The position numbers and the translations under genes were made by a program. The notes under the pieces were generated by a model, which made no database searches, had not been told where the DNA came from, and saw nothing but the letters and a program-made list of their open reading frames with translations. A stretch of 64,000 bases of DNA from the NCBI GenBank assembly GCA_020849765.1, contig JADLAY010000009.1:1-64000 (forward strand), in the 5' to 3' direction. The stretch comes from Anaerolineae bacterium (GTDB taxonomy: Bacteria; Chloroflexota; Anaerolineae; Aggregatilineales; Phototrophicaceae). Within the stretch, counting starts at the first letter, position 1; every line of letters begins with the position of its first letter. This document shows, piece after piece, positions 51,299-59,121 of this stretch.

Positions 51299-51345
51299 GG
51301 GCGACTCATCGGGTCGCCCAGGGCAAGGCATCGCCTTGCCCCTAC
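51295..51345. repeat. composite GTAGGGG palindrome with two hairpins
   Basis: GTAGGGGCGACTCATCGGGT, then CGCCC, then AGGGCAAGGCATCGCCTTGC and CCCTAC. It has the same arrangement as 7965-8020, with a second hairpin that is different. It lies at the 3' end of the aminotransferase gene. Confidence 0.75.
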
Positions 51346-51367
51346 AGGGGTATGTCCATTTGACAGG

Positions 51368-51856
51368 TCAGTACAAATTGTCGATCTGCGAGTATTGAAT
51401 GGCCGTGATGGCGATGGCGAGCGCGTCGGCGGCGTCGTCCGGCTTGGGCACGGTCTCCAGCCCGAGCAGCATGCGCACCATCTCCTGCATCTGCGGCTTT
51501 TTGGCGTTGCCGTAACCGGTGACGGTCTGCTTGATGATGCTCGGCTGGTACTCGGCGATCGGCACGTTCGCCAGCGAGAGCGACAGCAGGATGACGCCGC
51601 GCCCCTGGGCGACGGTGATGGCGGTCGTGATGTTCTTGCCGAAGTACAACTGCTCGACGGCGGCCAGCTCCGGCTTGTGGACGTCGATCAGCGCGGTCAG
51701 CTCGTCGTAGATCGTGCGCAGGCGCTCCGGCATCGGCTGGCCCGCGGGCGTCGTGATCACGCCGTAGGCGATCGCCTGGAGCGCGCCGTCGTGCAGTTGG
51801 CGCACGAAGCCATAGCCGACCGTGGCTGTGCCGGGGTCAATGCCGAGGGCTAACAC
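51368..51856 (-). CDS. ruvC: crossover junction endodeoxyribonuclease RuvC
   Basis: RuvC resolves Holliday junctions. The 162-residue protein starts at a GTG (51856) as LALGIDPGTATVGYGFV. The four catalytic acidic residues are D7, E68 (AAVEQLYFGKN), D141 and D144 (KPDDAADALAIAITA). The family motif GYGNAKKPQMQEMVRMLLGL is intact. yebC lies 368 bases upstream on the same strand, an arrangement found in many bacteria as yebC-ruvC-ruvA-ruvB; here ruvA is separate. Confidence 0.96.
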   Translation of the reverse strand: MLALGIDPGTATVGYGFVRQLHDGALQAIAYGVITTPAGQPMPERLRTIYDELTALIDVHKPELAAVEQLYFGKNITTAITVAQGRGVILLSLSLANVPIAEYQPSIIKQTVTGYGNAKKPQMQEMVRMLLGLETVPKPDDAADALAIAITAIQYSQIDNLY

Positions 51857-52224
51857 GGGACGCTCAGTGCTGAGTGCTGAATGCTGAGTGCTGGGTTCGA
51901 ATGCGGGTACTCGGTACTCAGTACTGGGTACTCAGTGCTCAGTGCTCGGTGCTCGGTGGGGGGAAGGGGGTACTCAGTACTCAGTACTTGGTACTCAGAT
52001 TCTGGGATCGCCTTCTTGTTGAGATGCACAGATTGCGCCCTGATTCCTAAGCCCCTTCAGTGGGCTGGATAAACGTTAGCCGACGGGTTGACCCGTCGGC
52101 GACACAACATGAGTTTGTGTTCGGCCTTTGCCGAACGCGTTAGTCTCCAAACGCCACAAGCCGAAAGCTGATTGCCGAGAGCCGTCCAGCTAAGCGCTAA
52201 GCGCTCACAGCTAAAAGCTATCCG
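51857..52224. repeat. repeat-rich gap between yebC and ruvC
   Basis: GCTCAGTGCTGAGTGCTGAA words run from 51863 to 52000. The two-hairpin repeat copy 3 is at about 52050-52100, a small hairpin TTCGGCC-TTT-GCCGAA at about 52120-52134, and words of GCCGAAAGCTGATTGCCGAG type to about 52215. No gene is supported. The repeats interrupt what would normally be a close yebC-ruvC pair. Confidence 0.75.
52050..52100. repeat. two-hairpin repeat, copy 3
   Basis: AGCCCCTTCAGTGGGCTGGA forms the first hairpin, then ATAAACGTTAGCCG is the linker, and CGACGGGTTGACCCGTCG is the second hairpin. The linker and the closing GCCG/CGGC are conserved in position but the stems differ from copies 1 and 2. Confidence 0.6.
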
Positions 52225-52977
52225 CTACGCCGTCTCAAACGCGCTGAGGGCCTCATCCGTCATCATCAGGTTGCTGGCGACGCCCTGGACGTCGTCCAGT
52301 TCTTCCAGCTCACTCATGATGCGCAGGTTCTGGATCGCCTTCTCGACCGGCACTTCGGTCTCGTTCTTGGCCATCCATTTGAGTTCGGACTCGTCGATCT
52401 CGTAGCCCGCCTCGGTCAGCGCTTCTTCGACGGCGGCGAACAGTTCGCGCGGGGTGAAGACGACGATCGTGCCGTCTTCGTCGACGACGTCATCGGCGCC
52501 CGCTTCGGCGGCGACCAGGAACACCTCGTCGAAATTGAGCGAGTCGCCCGCGAGCACGATCCAGCCCTTGCGCTCGAACTGCCACAGCACCGAGCCAACC
52601 GACGCCATCGACCCGCCAAACTTGTTGAAGATGCGCTTCATCTCGCCGAGTGTGCGGTTCTTGTTGTCGGTCAGCACGTCGATGACGATGCCGACGCCTT
52701 CGACGCCATAGGCCTCGAAGTTGATCTCCTCCGTGGTGTCGCCTTCGAGTTTGCCCGTGCCTTTGAGGATGGCGCGCTCGATGTTCTCCTTCGGCATGTT
52801 GGCGGCGCGGGCTTTCTGGACGGCCATGCGCAGCTTGGCATTGGCGGTCTCGTCACCGCCGCCTTCGCGTGCAGCCTGCACGATATCACGACCGATGCGC
52901 GTGAAGATTTTGCCGCGCTTGGCGTCCTCGGCACCCTTCTTGCGCTTGATTGTCGACCATTTACTATGTCCAGACAT
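52225..52977 (-). CDS. yebC: YebC/PmpR family protein
   Basis: YebC proteins bind DNA as regulators or, as shown for several, act on ribosomes stalled at proline motifs. The 250-residue protein starts MSGHSKWSTIKRKKGAEDAK at 52977, the classic N-terminus; GGGAGAG lies just upstream. ANMPKENIERAIL is a conserved helix, and NRTLGEMKRIFNKFGGSMA a conserved internal block. The C-terminal segment (LEELDDVQGVASNLMM) also matches. Upstream of it a divergent gene starts at 53102. Confidence 0.95.
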   Translation of the reverse strand: MSGHSKWSTIKRKKGAEDAKRGKIFTRIGRDIVQAAREGGGDETANAKLRMAVQKARAANMPKENIERAILKGTGKLEGDTTEEINFEAYGVEGVGIVIDVLTDNKNRTLGEMKRIFNKFGGSMASVGSVLWQFERKGWIVLAGDSLNFDEVFLVAAEAGADDVVDEDGTIVVFTPRELFAAVEEALTEAGYEIDESELKWMAKNETEVPVEKAIQNLRIMSELEELDDVQGVASNLMMTDEALSAFETA

Positions 52978-53077
52978 ATGCTCTCCCACTCTCAAGACAT
53001 GACTTCAAAGTTGCAATTATTATACCTGACAGGCGCGCGAGCGTCGAGATGGGGCACTTGCGCGGGCGGCAGCGTGC

Positions 53078-53083
53078 TATAAT
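53078..53083 (+). promoter_or_regulatory. candidate -10 box for the FecR-like gene
   Basis: A consensus TATAAT lies 19 bases before the ATG at 53102. The -35 candidate (CACTTG at 53055-53060, 17 bases spacing) is poor. If used, the 5' leader would be only about 10-30 bases. Confidence 0.5.
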
Positions 53084-53101
53084 ACGAGCCGATATGTTCG
53101 C

Positions 53102-54583
53102 ATGGCCTTTCGCATAGTCAGTATGAGCACGACCACCACACGCGAATATCAACGCGTTCGCAATCGCAAACAAGAGAGTGTCGCCTGGGGCGTGCTCTGG
53201 ATCGCGCTCGGCCTCTTCTTCGCCATCATCGCGCTGAGCAGCATGGGCGTCTACTACTTCCTGTTCCGCTCGACCCTGCCGCTGCAATCCCAACTGGAAG
53301 TGACGCGCGGCACGCTCGGCGTGACCGGCACCGACCTGATCGAGCAGGTCGTGCGCGGCGACCGCCAACCCTATCTCTCATTCGGCGACATTGTGACCGT
53401 CAATCCCGACTCGCAGGGCCTGCTGCTGATCGACGATGTACGCCTGGAGAATGCGCCGTACGTCGCCGCGGTGACGCTGCGCAATGACACGTCGGTCACA
53501 CTCAACGAGGCGGCGCGACCACGCTACGATTGGAGCAGCCAGCCTTACACGCTCGATCTCACCAATCTGATCGGCGAGGTCGAAGTGCTGATCTCGGATC
53601 GGGTCGACCGCGCCGTGCGCATCGGCCTGAGCACCCGGAGCGGCGATTCGGCCATCCTGACCAGCCCTGGCCAATACATCATCAGCGCGCGCGGTGACCA
53701 GCTCGCCATCTCCAACTTCCAGGGCACTGCGCTGTTGGTGACCGACGATCGCACCAACAGCCGGGCCGTGCCCGCCGGGCAGCTCGGTCTGCTGACGACG
53801 AGCAGCAACGAGATCAACCTGCAGGCGGGCTATGTCAACCTGTTGGGCGACCGCGGCTTCCGCGAGGCAAACGTGGTCGAGAGCGACTCGGCGGCGACGA
53901 CCGGGCGCACGGTCACCAGCTGGATCTGCACCGATCCGCCGCATGACCCGCCGCGCGGCGCGTACGCGATCGAGAGTTTCGACGGGCGCACAGCTCTGCA
54001 CATCGTGCGCGGCGGCGGCGCGGAGACGCACGGCGAAACGCGCTGCACGAAATATTTCGGCGCGGGCTCGACCGGCGTCAACGTCGCCGAGCACAACTAT
54101 CTGGCGCTGCACGTGACGTTCTACGTCGTCAGCCAGTCGCTGTCCGTCTGCGGCGTGGCGGGGACGGAATGCCCGCTGATGCTGCACATGCAGTACATCC
54201 CGCAGTTGACGCCGGATACAGAAGGGTCGACGACGACGACGGATGCGACGGCGAACGGCACGTCCGAGCAGAGCTTCGGGCCAATCCCGGTCGAAGATTT
54301 GCCCGTGCGCGATTGGCACCACGGTTTCTACACCGTGCCCGCGGATCAGGTGCAGTCGCCGCTGCGCTGTGATACCTGCCCGCAGGAGCACTCGTACATC
54401 CGCCCAGGACGCTGGTTCACCTACGACAGCGGCAATCTGATGGCGCTGTTCCCCCAGGAGCAGAAGCCCGGCTCGATCCTGAGCTTCAGCTTCTACGCCT
54501 CCGGCCACGAATATGAGGTCTACGTCAGCGAGGTCGCGCTGCTGGTCGACTCGCTGCCAGAGTCCGCCGAACCCGCCGGTTAA
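53102..54583 (+). CDS. FecR-like membrane-anchored protein
   Basis: The 493-residue protein has a short basic cytoplasmic tail, one membrane helix at about 30-55 (VLWIALGLFFAIIALSSMGV) and a large external region. Residues 90-240 are FecR-like beta-rich: FGDIVTVNPDSQGLLLIDDV, LRNDTSVTLNEAARPRYD, GQYIISARGDQLAISNFQGT. The C-terminal half (from about 280) contains WICTDPPHDPPRGAYAIESF and several cysteines (SVCGVAGTECPLML, RCDTCPQE), and looks like a jelly-roll carbohydrate or ligand module. The start ATG is 53102, with 53123 also possible; neither has a strong ribosome-binding site. The ligand is unknown. It is divergent from yebC. Confidence 0.8.
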   Translation: MAFRIVSMSTTTTREYQRVRNRKQESVAWGVLWIALGLFFAIIALSSMGVYYFLFRSTLPLQSQLEVTRGTLGVTGTDLIEQVVRGDRQPYLSFGDIVTVNPDSQGLLLIDDVRLENAPYVAAVTLRNDTSVTLNEAARPRYDWSSQPYTLDLTNLIGEVEVLISDRVDRAVRIGLSTRSGDSAILTSPGQYIISARGDQLAISNFQGTALLVTDDRTNSRAVPAGQLGLLTTSSNEINLQAGYVNLLGDRGFREANVVESDSAATTGRTVTSWICTDPPHDPPRGAYAIESFDGRTALHIVRGGGAETHGETRCTKYFGAGSTGVNVAEHNYLALHVTFYVVSQSLSVCGVAGTECPLMLHMQYIPQLTPDTEGSTTTTDATANGTSEQSFGPIPVEDLPVRDWHHGFYTVPADQVQSPLRCDTCPQEHSYIRPGRWFTYDSGNLMALFPQEQKPGSILSFSFYASGHEYEVYVSEVALLVDSLPESAEPAG

Positions 54584-54619
54584 CGGAGAGGTGGTCATAA
54601 TTCAGTTTTGCCGCTGCTT

Positions 54620-54745
54620 GCCCTCAACCCCCGGCCCCTTCTCTCAACCTTCGGTGACCTTGCGGTTACAGGGAGAAGGGGAGAAAAATCGGCTCTGAAA
54701 GTCCCTCTCCATCAGGGAGAGGGATTTAGGGTGAGGGCAAAAAAC
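54620..54745. repeat. CCTCAACCCC palindromic repeat with two hairpins
   Basis: GCCCTCAACCCCCGGCCCCT at the left and AGGGTGAGGGC at the right (54729-54738) form the outer arms. Inside, CTTCTCTC and GAGAAGG plus CCCTCTCCATCAGGGAGAGG form separate hairpins. It is a diverged relative of the copy at 2652-2718. Confidence 0.7.
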
Positions 54746-54806
54746 GCACCAGAGGTTCATCACGGTTTATGACCATCTCTAGGCTAGCTAACGGAGACAC
54801 ATCCCC

Positions 54807-55172
54807 ATGGCGCAAGTCACCCCAGAGGAAATCCTGGCCGGGCACAACGTCGTCGTGCGCGACATCGCCGAGCGCCTGCGCCGCCTGATCCTGGAAGCCG
54901 CACCGGAGATGATCGAGAAGGGCTACAGCGGCTGGCACGGCATCGGTTACACCCATCCGCGCGCGGGCTATGTCTGCGCGATCTTCGTGCACGACACGGG
55001 AGTCAAGCTCGGCTTCGAGCACGGCGCCAGCCTGCACGATCCCGACGGTCGGCTGCGCCAGGGTGCGAGCAAAGGCAAGCAGGTGCGCTACCTCGAACTG
55101 CGCGAGACCGAGGACGTCGATCCGGATGTGATTCTGAGCTTTCTGGTAGACGCCATCCGCCTGAAGTCATAA
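54807..55172 (+). CDS. DUF1801-domain protein
   Basis: The 121-residue protein fits DUF1801 (YdhG-like): IAERLRRLILEAAPEMIEKG, WHGIGYTHPRAGYVCAIFVH, and VKLGFEHGASLHDPDGRL. The acid-rich GKQVRYLELRETEDVD segment follows. The family is small and beta-rich, with no settled role; some members sit in stress or cofactor operons. GGAGAC lies 9 bases before the ATG. The AlkZ-like gene follows 28 bases after the stop. Confidence 0.88.
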   Translation: MAQVTPEEILAGHNVVVRDIAERLRRLILEAAPEMIEKGYSGWHGIGYTHPRAGYVCAIFVHDTGVKLGFEHGASLHDPDGRLRQGASKGKQVRYLELRETEDVDPDVILSFLVDAIRLKS

Positions 55173-55200
55173 AGGGCATCGAACAGCAGCAGCCCGCGAG

Positions 55201-56349
55201 GTGATGATGACGACAGCAACCCTAACCTGGCCGCAAGTGAACGCCTGGCGTCTGGCTCAGCAGCGCCTGACGACGCGCCTGGGACGCGAGAACTTTGCCC
55301 ACGCGGTGACACACGTCGTCGGCGTGCAGGCGCAGGTCATGTCCGCCGCCGAGCTGGCCTTGTGGGCGCGCGCCGATAGCCTGACGCCGGGGGACGTGCA
55401 ATCCGCGCTCTGGAGTGAGCGCACGCTGATCAAGACCTGGGCCATGCGCGGTACGCTGCATCTGCTGTCCGCGGAAGAGCTGCCGCTGTTCTGCGCGGCG
55501 CGGGCCGGGCGTGACCTGTTCGGCTGGCCGCGTTATTTTGCGTACTACGGCGTGAATAAGTCTCAGTTTGAGGCCTACCTGGACGTCGCGCCGCAAGTCC
55601 TCAGCACCGAGCCGATGACGCGCGAACAGTTCGCGACCGCCGTCGCTGAGCGTACGGGCGCGCCGGAACTGCGCGAACTGATCCTGTCCAAGGGCTGGGG
55701 GACGCCGCTCAAGCCGCTGGCGTCGAGCGGGCATCTGTGCTTCGGGCCGAGCCAGGGCCAGAACGTGACCTTCGTCAACGGGCGCCAGTGGATCGGCAAG
55801 TGGGAGACGATCGACCCCGACGAAGCGCAGCACGAGATTGTGCGCCGCTTCCTGCGGGCGTTTGGCCCGGCCATCCCGCACGACTTCACGCGCTGGTGGT
55901 GGGGCGGCACCGGCATCCCGGAGGCGAAAGCGCTCTTTGCGGCGATCGACGATGAGCTTGAGCCGGTCGAGGTCGCAGGCAAGCGCGCGTTCGTCCTGCG
56001 CGAAACGCTCGAACCGATGCAGCAGATCGACGCGGCGGAGACGGTGAATTTGCTGCCGATGTTTGACGTCTACACGCTCGGCCTGGGGCGCGATACGGAG
56101 CCGTTCTTGCCCGCTGCCTACCGCAAGCGCGTCTACCGGGCGCAGGGCTGGATCTCGGCGGTCGTGCTCGTCGGTGGCAACATCAAGGGCGTCTGGGAGT
56201 ACAAGATCCGGCGCGGGCGGGCGGCCGTCAGCGTTAGCCTGTTCGCCAAGACGACCAAGGCGCTCACGCGCGGAATCGAAGGCGACGTCGAGCGCCTGGG
56301 TGCATTTCTGAATCTGCCGGTGGAGATGACGGTCGAGGTCGAAGCGTAA
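55201..56349 (+). CDS. AlkZ-like winged-helix DNA glycosylase family protein
   Basis: The 382-residue protein resembles the HTH_42/AlkZ family, whose members excise bulky or crosslinked DNA bases. VVGVQAQVMSAAELALWARA at about 39-58 carries the QxQ motif (Q43, Q45) that is catalytic in AlkZ. The second winged-helix region has WAMRGTLHLLSAEELPL, and the third is GAFGPAIPHDFTRWW-like (FGPAIPHDFTRWWWGGTGIP). The start may be GTG 55201, ATG 55204 or ATG 55207; GAGGTG is close to all. It may be co-transcribed with the DUF1801 gene. The lesion specificity is unknown. Confidence 0.9.
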   Translation: MMMTTATLTWPQVNAWRLAQQRLTTRLGRENFAHAVTHVVGVQAQVMSAAELALWARADSLTPGDVQSALWSERTLIKTWAMRGTLHLLSAEELPLFCAARAGRDLFGWPRYFAYYGVNKSQFEAYLDVAPQVLSTEPMTREQFATAVAERTGAPELRELILSKGWGTPLKPLASSGHLCFGPSQGQNVTFVNGRQWIGKWETIDPDEAQHEIVRRFLRAFGPAIPHDFTRWWWGGTGIPEAKALFAAIDDELEPVEVAGKRAFVLRETLEPMQQIDAAETVNLLPMFDVYTLGLGRDTEPFLPAAYRKRVYRAQGWISAVVLVGGNIKGVWEYKIRRGRAAVSVSLFAKTTKALTRGIEGDVERLGAFLNLPVEMTVEVEA

Positions 56350-56367
56350 CATTGCGGTGAACAATGG

Positions 56368-56430
56368 GGCGGACGCCTAGAATGGCGTCCCTACGGTGTA
56401 TCTGTAGGGACGGGATTCATCCCGTCCGCC
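56368..56430. repeat. two opposed GTAGGG palindromes
   Basis: GGCGGACGCCTAGAATGGCG followed by TCCCTAC (56368-56394) and GTAGGGACGGGATTCATCCC followed by GTCCGCC (56404-56430) face each other. The outer frames are complementary, so the whole could fold as one large stem. Confidence 0.75.
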
Positions 56431-56439
56431 GTCCAGATG

Positions 56440-57144
56440 TCAAAACCCCAGATTGCTCTCGCGCATGGACGTCCAGCCGCCGCGCGCGACGATCAGATGA
56501 TCGACGAACTGGATGTCGAGCAGATCCCCAGCGGCGGCCAGCGCACGTGTCAGTTCGACGTCTTCGGGCGAAGGGGCCGGGTCACCGGACGGGTGATTGT
56601 GCGCCAGGATCAGCGCCGGGCAGTTACGCGTGATCGCCTCGCGGTAGACCTCGGCGACGCGCACGACCGATGCATTGAGCGTGCCGATGTAGATCGTGGA
56701 GATGGCGACGACGCGCTGGCCGCTATCCAGCAGCAGGGCGCGCACGTGCTCCTGGGCCAGGTGAGCCATATCCTGGACCAGGCCGATGGCGTCCTCTGCG
56801 CGGCGGATGACCGGCTGGTCGTGCGGCGAGATCGTGCTCAGGCGGCGGGCCAGCTCAGCGGCGGCGAAGATCTGCAGGCGTTTCGTCTCGCCAAGGCCGT
56901 GAATATCCGTCAAATCCGCAGGGCCGAGATCGAGCAGGCCGTGCAGCCCGCCGATGCGCGCCAGGACGCGCTCTGACAGGTGGACGACGCTTTCTTGCTG
57001 GCTGCCCGTGCGCAGAATCAGCGCCAGCAGCTCGGCGTTGGTCAGAGATGCGGCACCGAGGCGAATGAAGCGTTCACGCGGGCGTTCGCTTTCGGGGAGG
57101 TCGTGGATCGAGAGATTCGGCGGGTCAGCGGGCGACTGCGGCAT
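56440..57144 (-). CDS. radC: RadC/JAMM-domain protein
   Basis: The 234-residue protein contains the JAMM metal motif as AHNHPSGDPAPSPED (about 179-193) and the HhH-like N-terminal domain (LTNAELLALILRTGSQQESV, then LGLDLTDIHGLGETKR-like). RadC was once tied to DNA repair, but its activity is unsettled and many copies sit in mobile or defence regions. It lies 0.7 kb upstream of the ATPase-HNH pair on the other strand. The start is ATG 57144. Confidence 0.94.
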   Translation of the reverse strand: MPQSPADPPNLSIHDLPESERPRERFIRLGAASLTNAELLALILRTGSQQESVVHLSERVLARIGGLHGLLDLGPADLTDIHGLGETKRLQIFAAAELARRLSTISPHDQPVIRRAEDAIGLVQDMAHLAQEHVRALLLDSGQRVVAISTIYIGTLNASVVRVAEVYREAITRNCPALILAHNHPSGDPAPSPEDVELTRALAAAGDLLDIQFVDHLIVARGGWTSMRESNLGF

Positions 57145-57233
57145 CGCGTGTCCTGGCGGTCTATTCTCGTGGACTTGGTGCTATACTTGCCATCATATCA
57201 CGTACCGCTCACTTACCGCCTGGAGGCGTTTTA

Positions 57234-57815
57234 ATGTTTGGATTGGACGCGGATACCACCAATAACCTCGTCGTCGGCGGGCTGGTTTACCTGGGCATGG
57301 TCGTGGCGGCCTTCTGGCTGGCGATGATCATCTGGGCTTACCGCGATATGCGCGCCCGCTCGCGCGATGCACTGGCGCAGTGGTTGGTGGCGCTTCTAGT
57401 GGCGGTCTTGAATCTTCCCGGCCTGCTCATTTACCTGTTCCTGCGCCCGCGTGAGACGCTCTCTGAAGCCTACGAGCGCTCGTTGGAAGAAGAAGCGCTC
57501 TTGCAGGAGATTGAGGAGAAGCCGGTCTGCCCGGCCTGTCGCCAGAAGGTCGACCCGGAGTGGCAGGCGTGCCCGCATTGTCACACGCGGCTGAAGAAGC
57601 CGTGCATCCGCTGCGGGCGGATGCTCGAACTGCCGTGGGATCTGTGCCCGCACTGCGCGACGCCACAGCCCGCCAGTTACGGCGAACCGGCTTACAGCGG
57701 CGCGCCCGCCGAAGAGGTCGGCCTGCCCAAGCTGAGCCGCCGCGAACGCCGCGCCGCCCGCACAAGCGCTGCGTCCAGCAGCAGCGGCAGCATCGAGTTC
57801 GTCGACGGCGAGTGA
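57234..57815 (+). CDS. membrane protein with double zinc ribbon
   Basis: The 193-residue product has two N-terminal membrane helices (about 12-33 and 48-65) and then a cytoplasmic acidic linker. A DZANK-type double zinc ribbon at about 98-143 is made of CPACRQKV, CPHCHTRL, CIRCGRM and CPHCATPQ. The C-terminus is basic and serine-rich (LSRRERRAARTSAASSSSG). GGAGGCG precedes the ATG. The ribbon may bind nucleic acid or protein. The ATPase gene follows 52 bases after the stop. Confidence 0.85.
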   Translation: MFGLDADTTNNLVVGGLVYLGMVVAAFWLAMIIWAYRDMRARSRDALAQWLVALLVAVLNLPGLLIYLFLRPRETLSEAYERSLEEEALLQEIEEKPVCPACRQKVDPEWQACPHCHTRLKKPCIRCGRMLELPWDLCPHCATPQPASYGEPAYSGAPAEEVGLPKLSRRERRAARTSAASSSSGSIEFVDGE

Positions 57816-57867
57816 GCAGCCAGTTGCCGAATGCCAGTCAAACCAGCGGGTCACGAGGAGTGATACG

Positions 57868-59121
57868 ATGTATGTGACGATGGCTCAGATCGAGAACATT
57901 CGCTCGATCCGCAGTCTGGAGTGGGAAATCAAGCCAGCCGAGGCCCCTGGTTGGCACGTCATTCTCGGCGAGAATGGTTCCGGCAAGTCCACCTTGCTCC
58001 GATCAATCGCGTTGGCGTTGGTGGGAGAGCGTGACGCCGGGAAGCTGCGCCAGGATTGGAGCCGCTGGCTGACTTATGGCGAAAAAAACGGCATGGTATG
58101 CCTGAATGTGATCCCTGATCCGGCCTATGACGAGGGCGAGGACGCCAGAGAATCGAAGCGCATTGAGTTCGCGACGACGTTTGAGCGCGATGACGACTTC
58201 GTGGAACTATCAGGCAACCGAGACGGCGGGCGTTTGCCGCCCAAGGGCTGGTTTTCCGCCGGTTATGGCCCGTTCCGCCGCTTTGGCGGCATGGGCGTGC
58301 AGCAGCAGGAACTGATGCAGAGCCGCAGCGGACGTCTCTCCGCGCACCTGTCCATCTTCGGCGAGGATTATTCGCTGACGGAAGCGCTCGAATGGCTCAA
58401 GCAGTTGAACTATCAGCGCCTGGAAAAGCGCCAGGAAGGTCACCTGCTCGACTCGCTGATGCGCTTCGTCAACCAGCCCGACTTCTTGCCGCAAGAGACG
58501 CAGCTGACGGACGTGTCCTCCGAGGGGGTGACTTTCCGGGACGCCAACGGCGCACTCGTGCCCGTCGAATCGCTCAGCGATGGCTATCGTTCGATCTTGA
58601 GCATGACCTTCGAACTGATTCGCCAGCTGTCTCTCGTCTACTCGGCGGCTGACATCTTCTCGAAGGATCGATCGCAGATTCTGGCGCCCGGCGTCGTGCT
58701 GATCGACGAGGTGGACGCGCATCTCCACCCAACGTGGCAGCGTGAAATTGGCTTCCGGCTGTGCGAGCACTTCCCGAACATTCAGTTCATCATTGCCACC
58801 CACAGCCCGCTCGTCTGCCAGGCTGCGATCAAAGGCAGCATCTGGAAGCTGCCGCGTCCGGGCAGCGAGCAGGTTTTCCATCGCGTCGAGGAACCCGAAC
58901 TCAGCCGCCTGCTCTATGGCAACGTGCTGGATGCGCTGGGGACCGGCTTGTTCGGCAGCGACGTGGCGCGCTCCGAACCAGCCAAGGAGAAGCTCCAACG
59001 CCTGGCTGAACTGAACATGAAAGAGCTTCAGGGCAGCCTGACGGCGAAGGAGACTTCAGAGCAGCAAGCGTTGCGCGCGGTCATGCCAACCGCGGCCAGC
59101 ACCAGCCGCGAGCGTAAATGA
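57868..59121 (+). CDS. Septu PtuA-like AAA ATPase
   Basis: The 417-residue ATPase has a head-to-tail SMC/RecF-like layout without a long coiled coil. Walker A is ILGENGSGKSTLLRSIALAL at about 32-51, and the signature-like segment is ESLSDGYRSILSMTFELIRQ. Walker B is VVLIDEVDAHLHPTWQREIG, and FIIATHSPLVCQAA is the switch region. It shares this architecture with PtuA of the Septu system and with retron-linked ATPases. GAGGAGTGAT lies before the ATG at 57868. The HNH gene starts inside its last codons. This pairing is the main support for a defence function. No reverse transcriptase or msr is adjacent, so it is not an obvious retron. Confidence 0.88.
   Translation: MYVTMAQIENIRSIRSLEWEIKPAEAPGWHVILGENGSGKSTLLRSIALALVGERDAGKLRQDWSRWLTYGEKNGMVCLNVIPDPAYDEGEDARESKRIEFATTFERDDDFVELSGNRDGGRLPPKGWFSAGYGPFRRFGGMGVQQQELMQSRSGRLSAHLSIFGEDYSLTEALEWLKQLNYQRLEKRQEGHLLDSLMRFVNQPDFLPQETQLTDVSSEGVTFRDANGALVPVESLSDGYRSILSMTFELIRQLSLVYSAADIFSKDRSQILAPGVVLIDEVDAHLHPTWQREIGFRLCEHFPNIQFIIATHSPLVCQAAIKGSIWKLPRPGSEQVFHRVEEPELSRLLYGNVLDALGTGLFGSDVARSEPAKEKLQRLAELNMKELQGSLTAKETSEQQALRAVMPTAASTSRERK

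Noticed and set aside
51888..51905. GGGTTCGAAT resembling a tRNA T arm
   Set aside because: It is part of the word repeats; no acceptor, D or anticodon stems can be formed around it.
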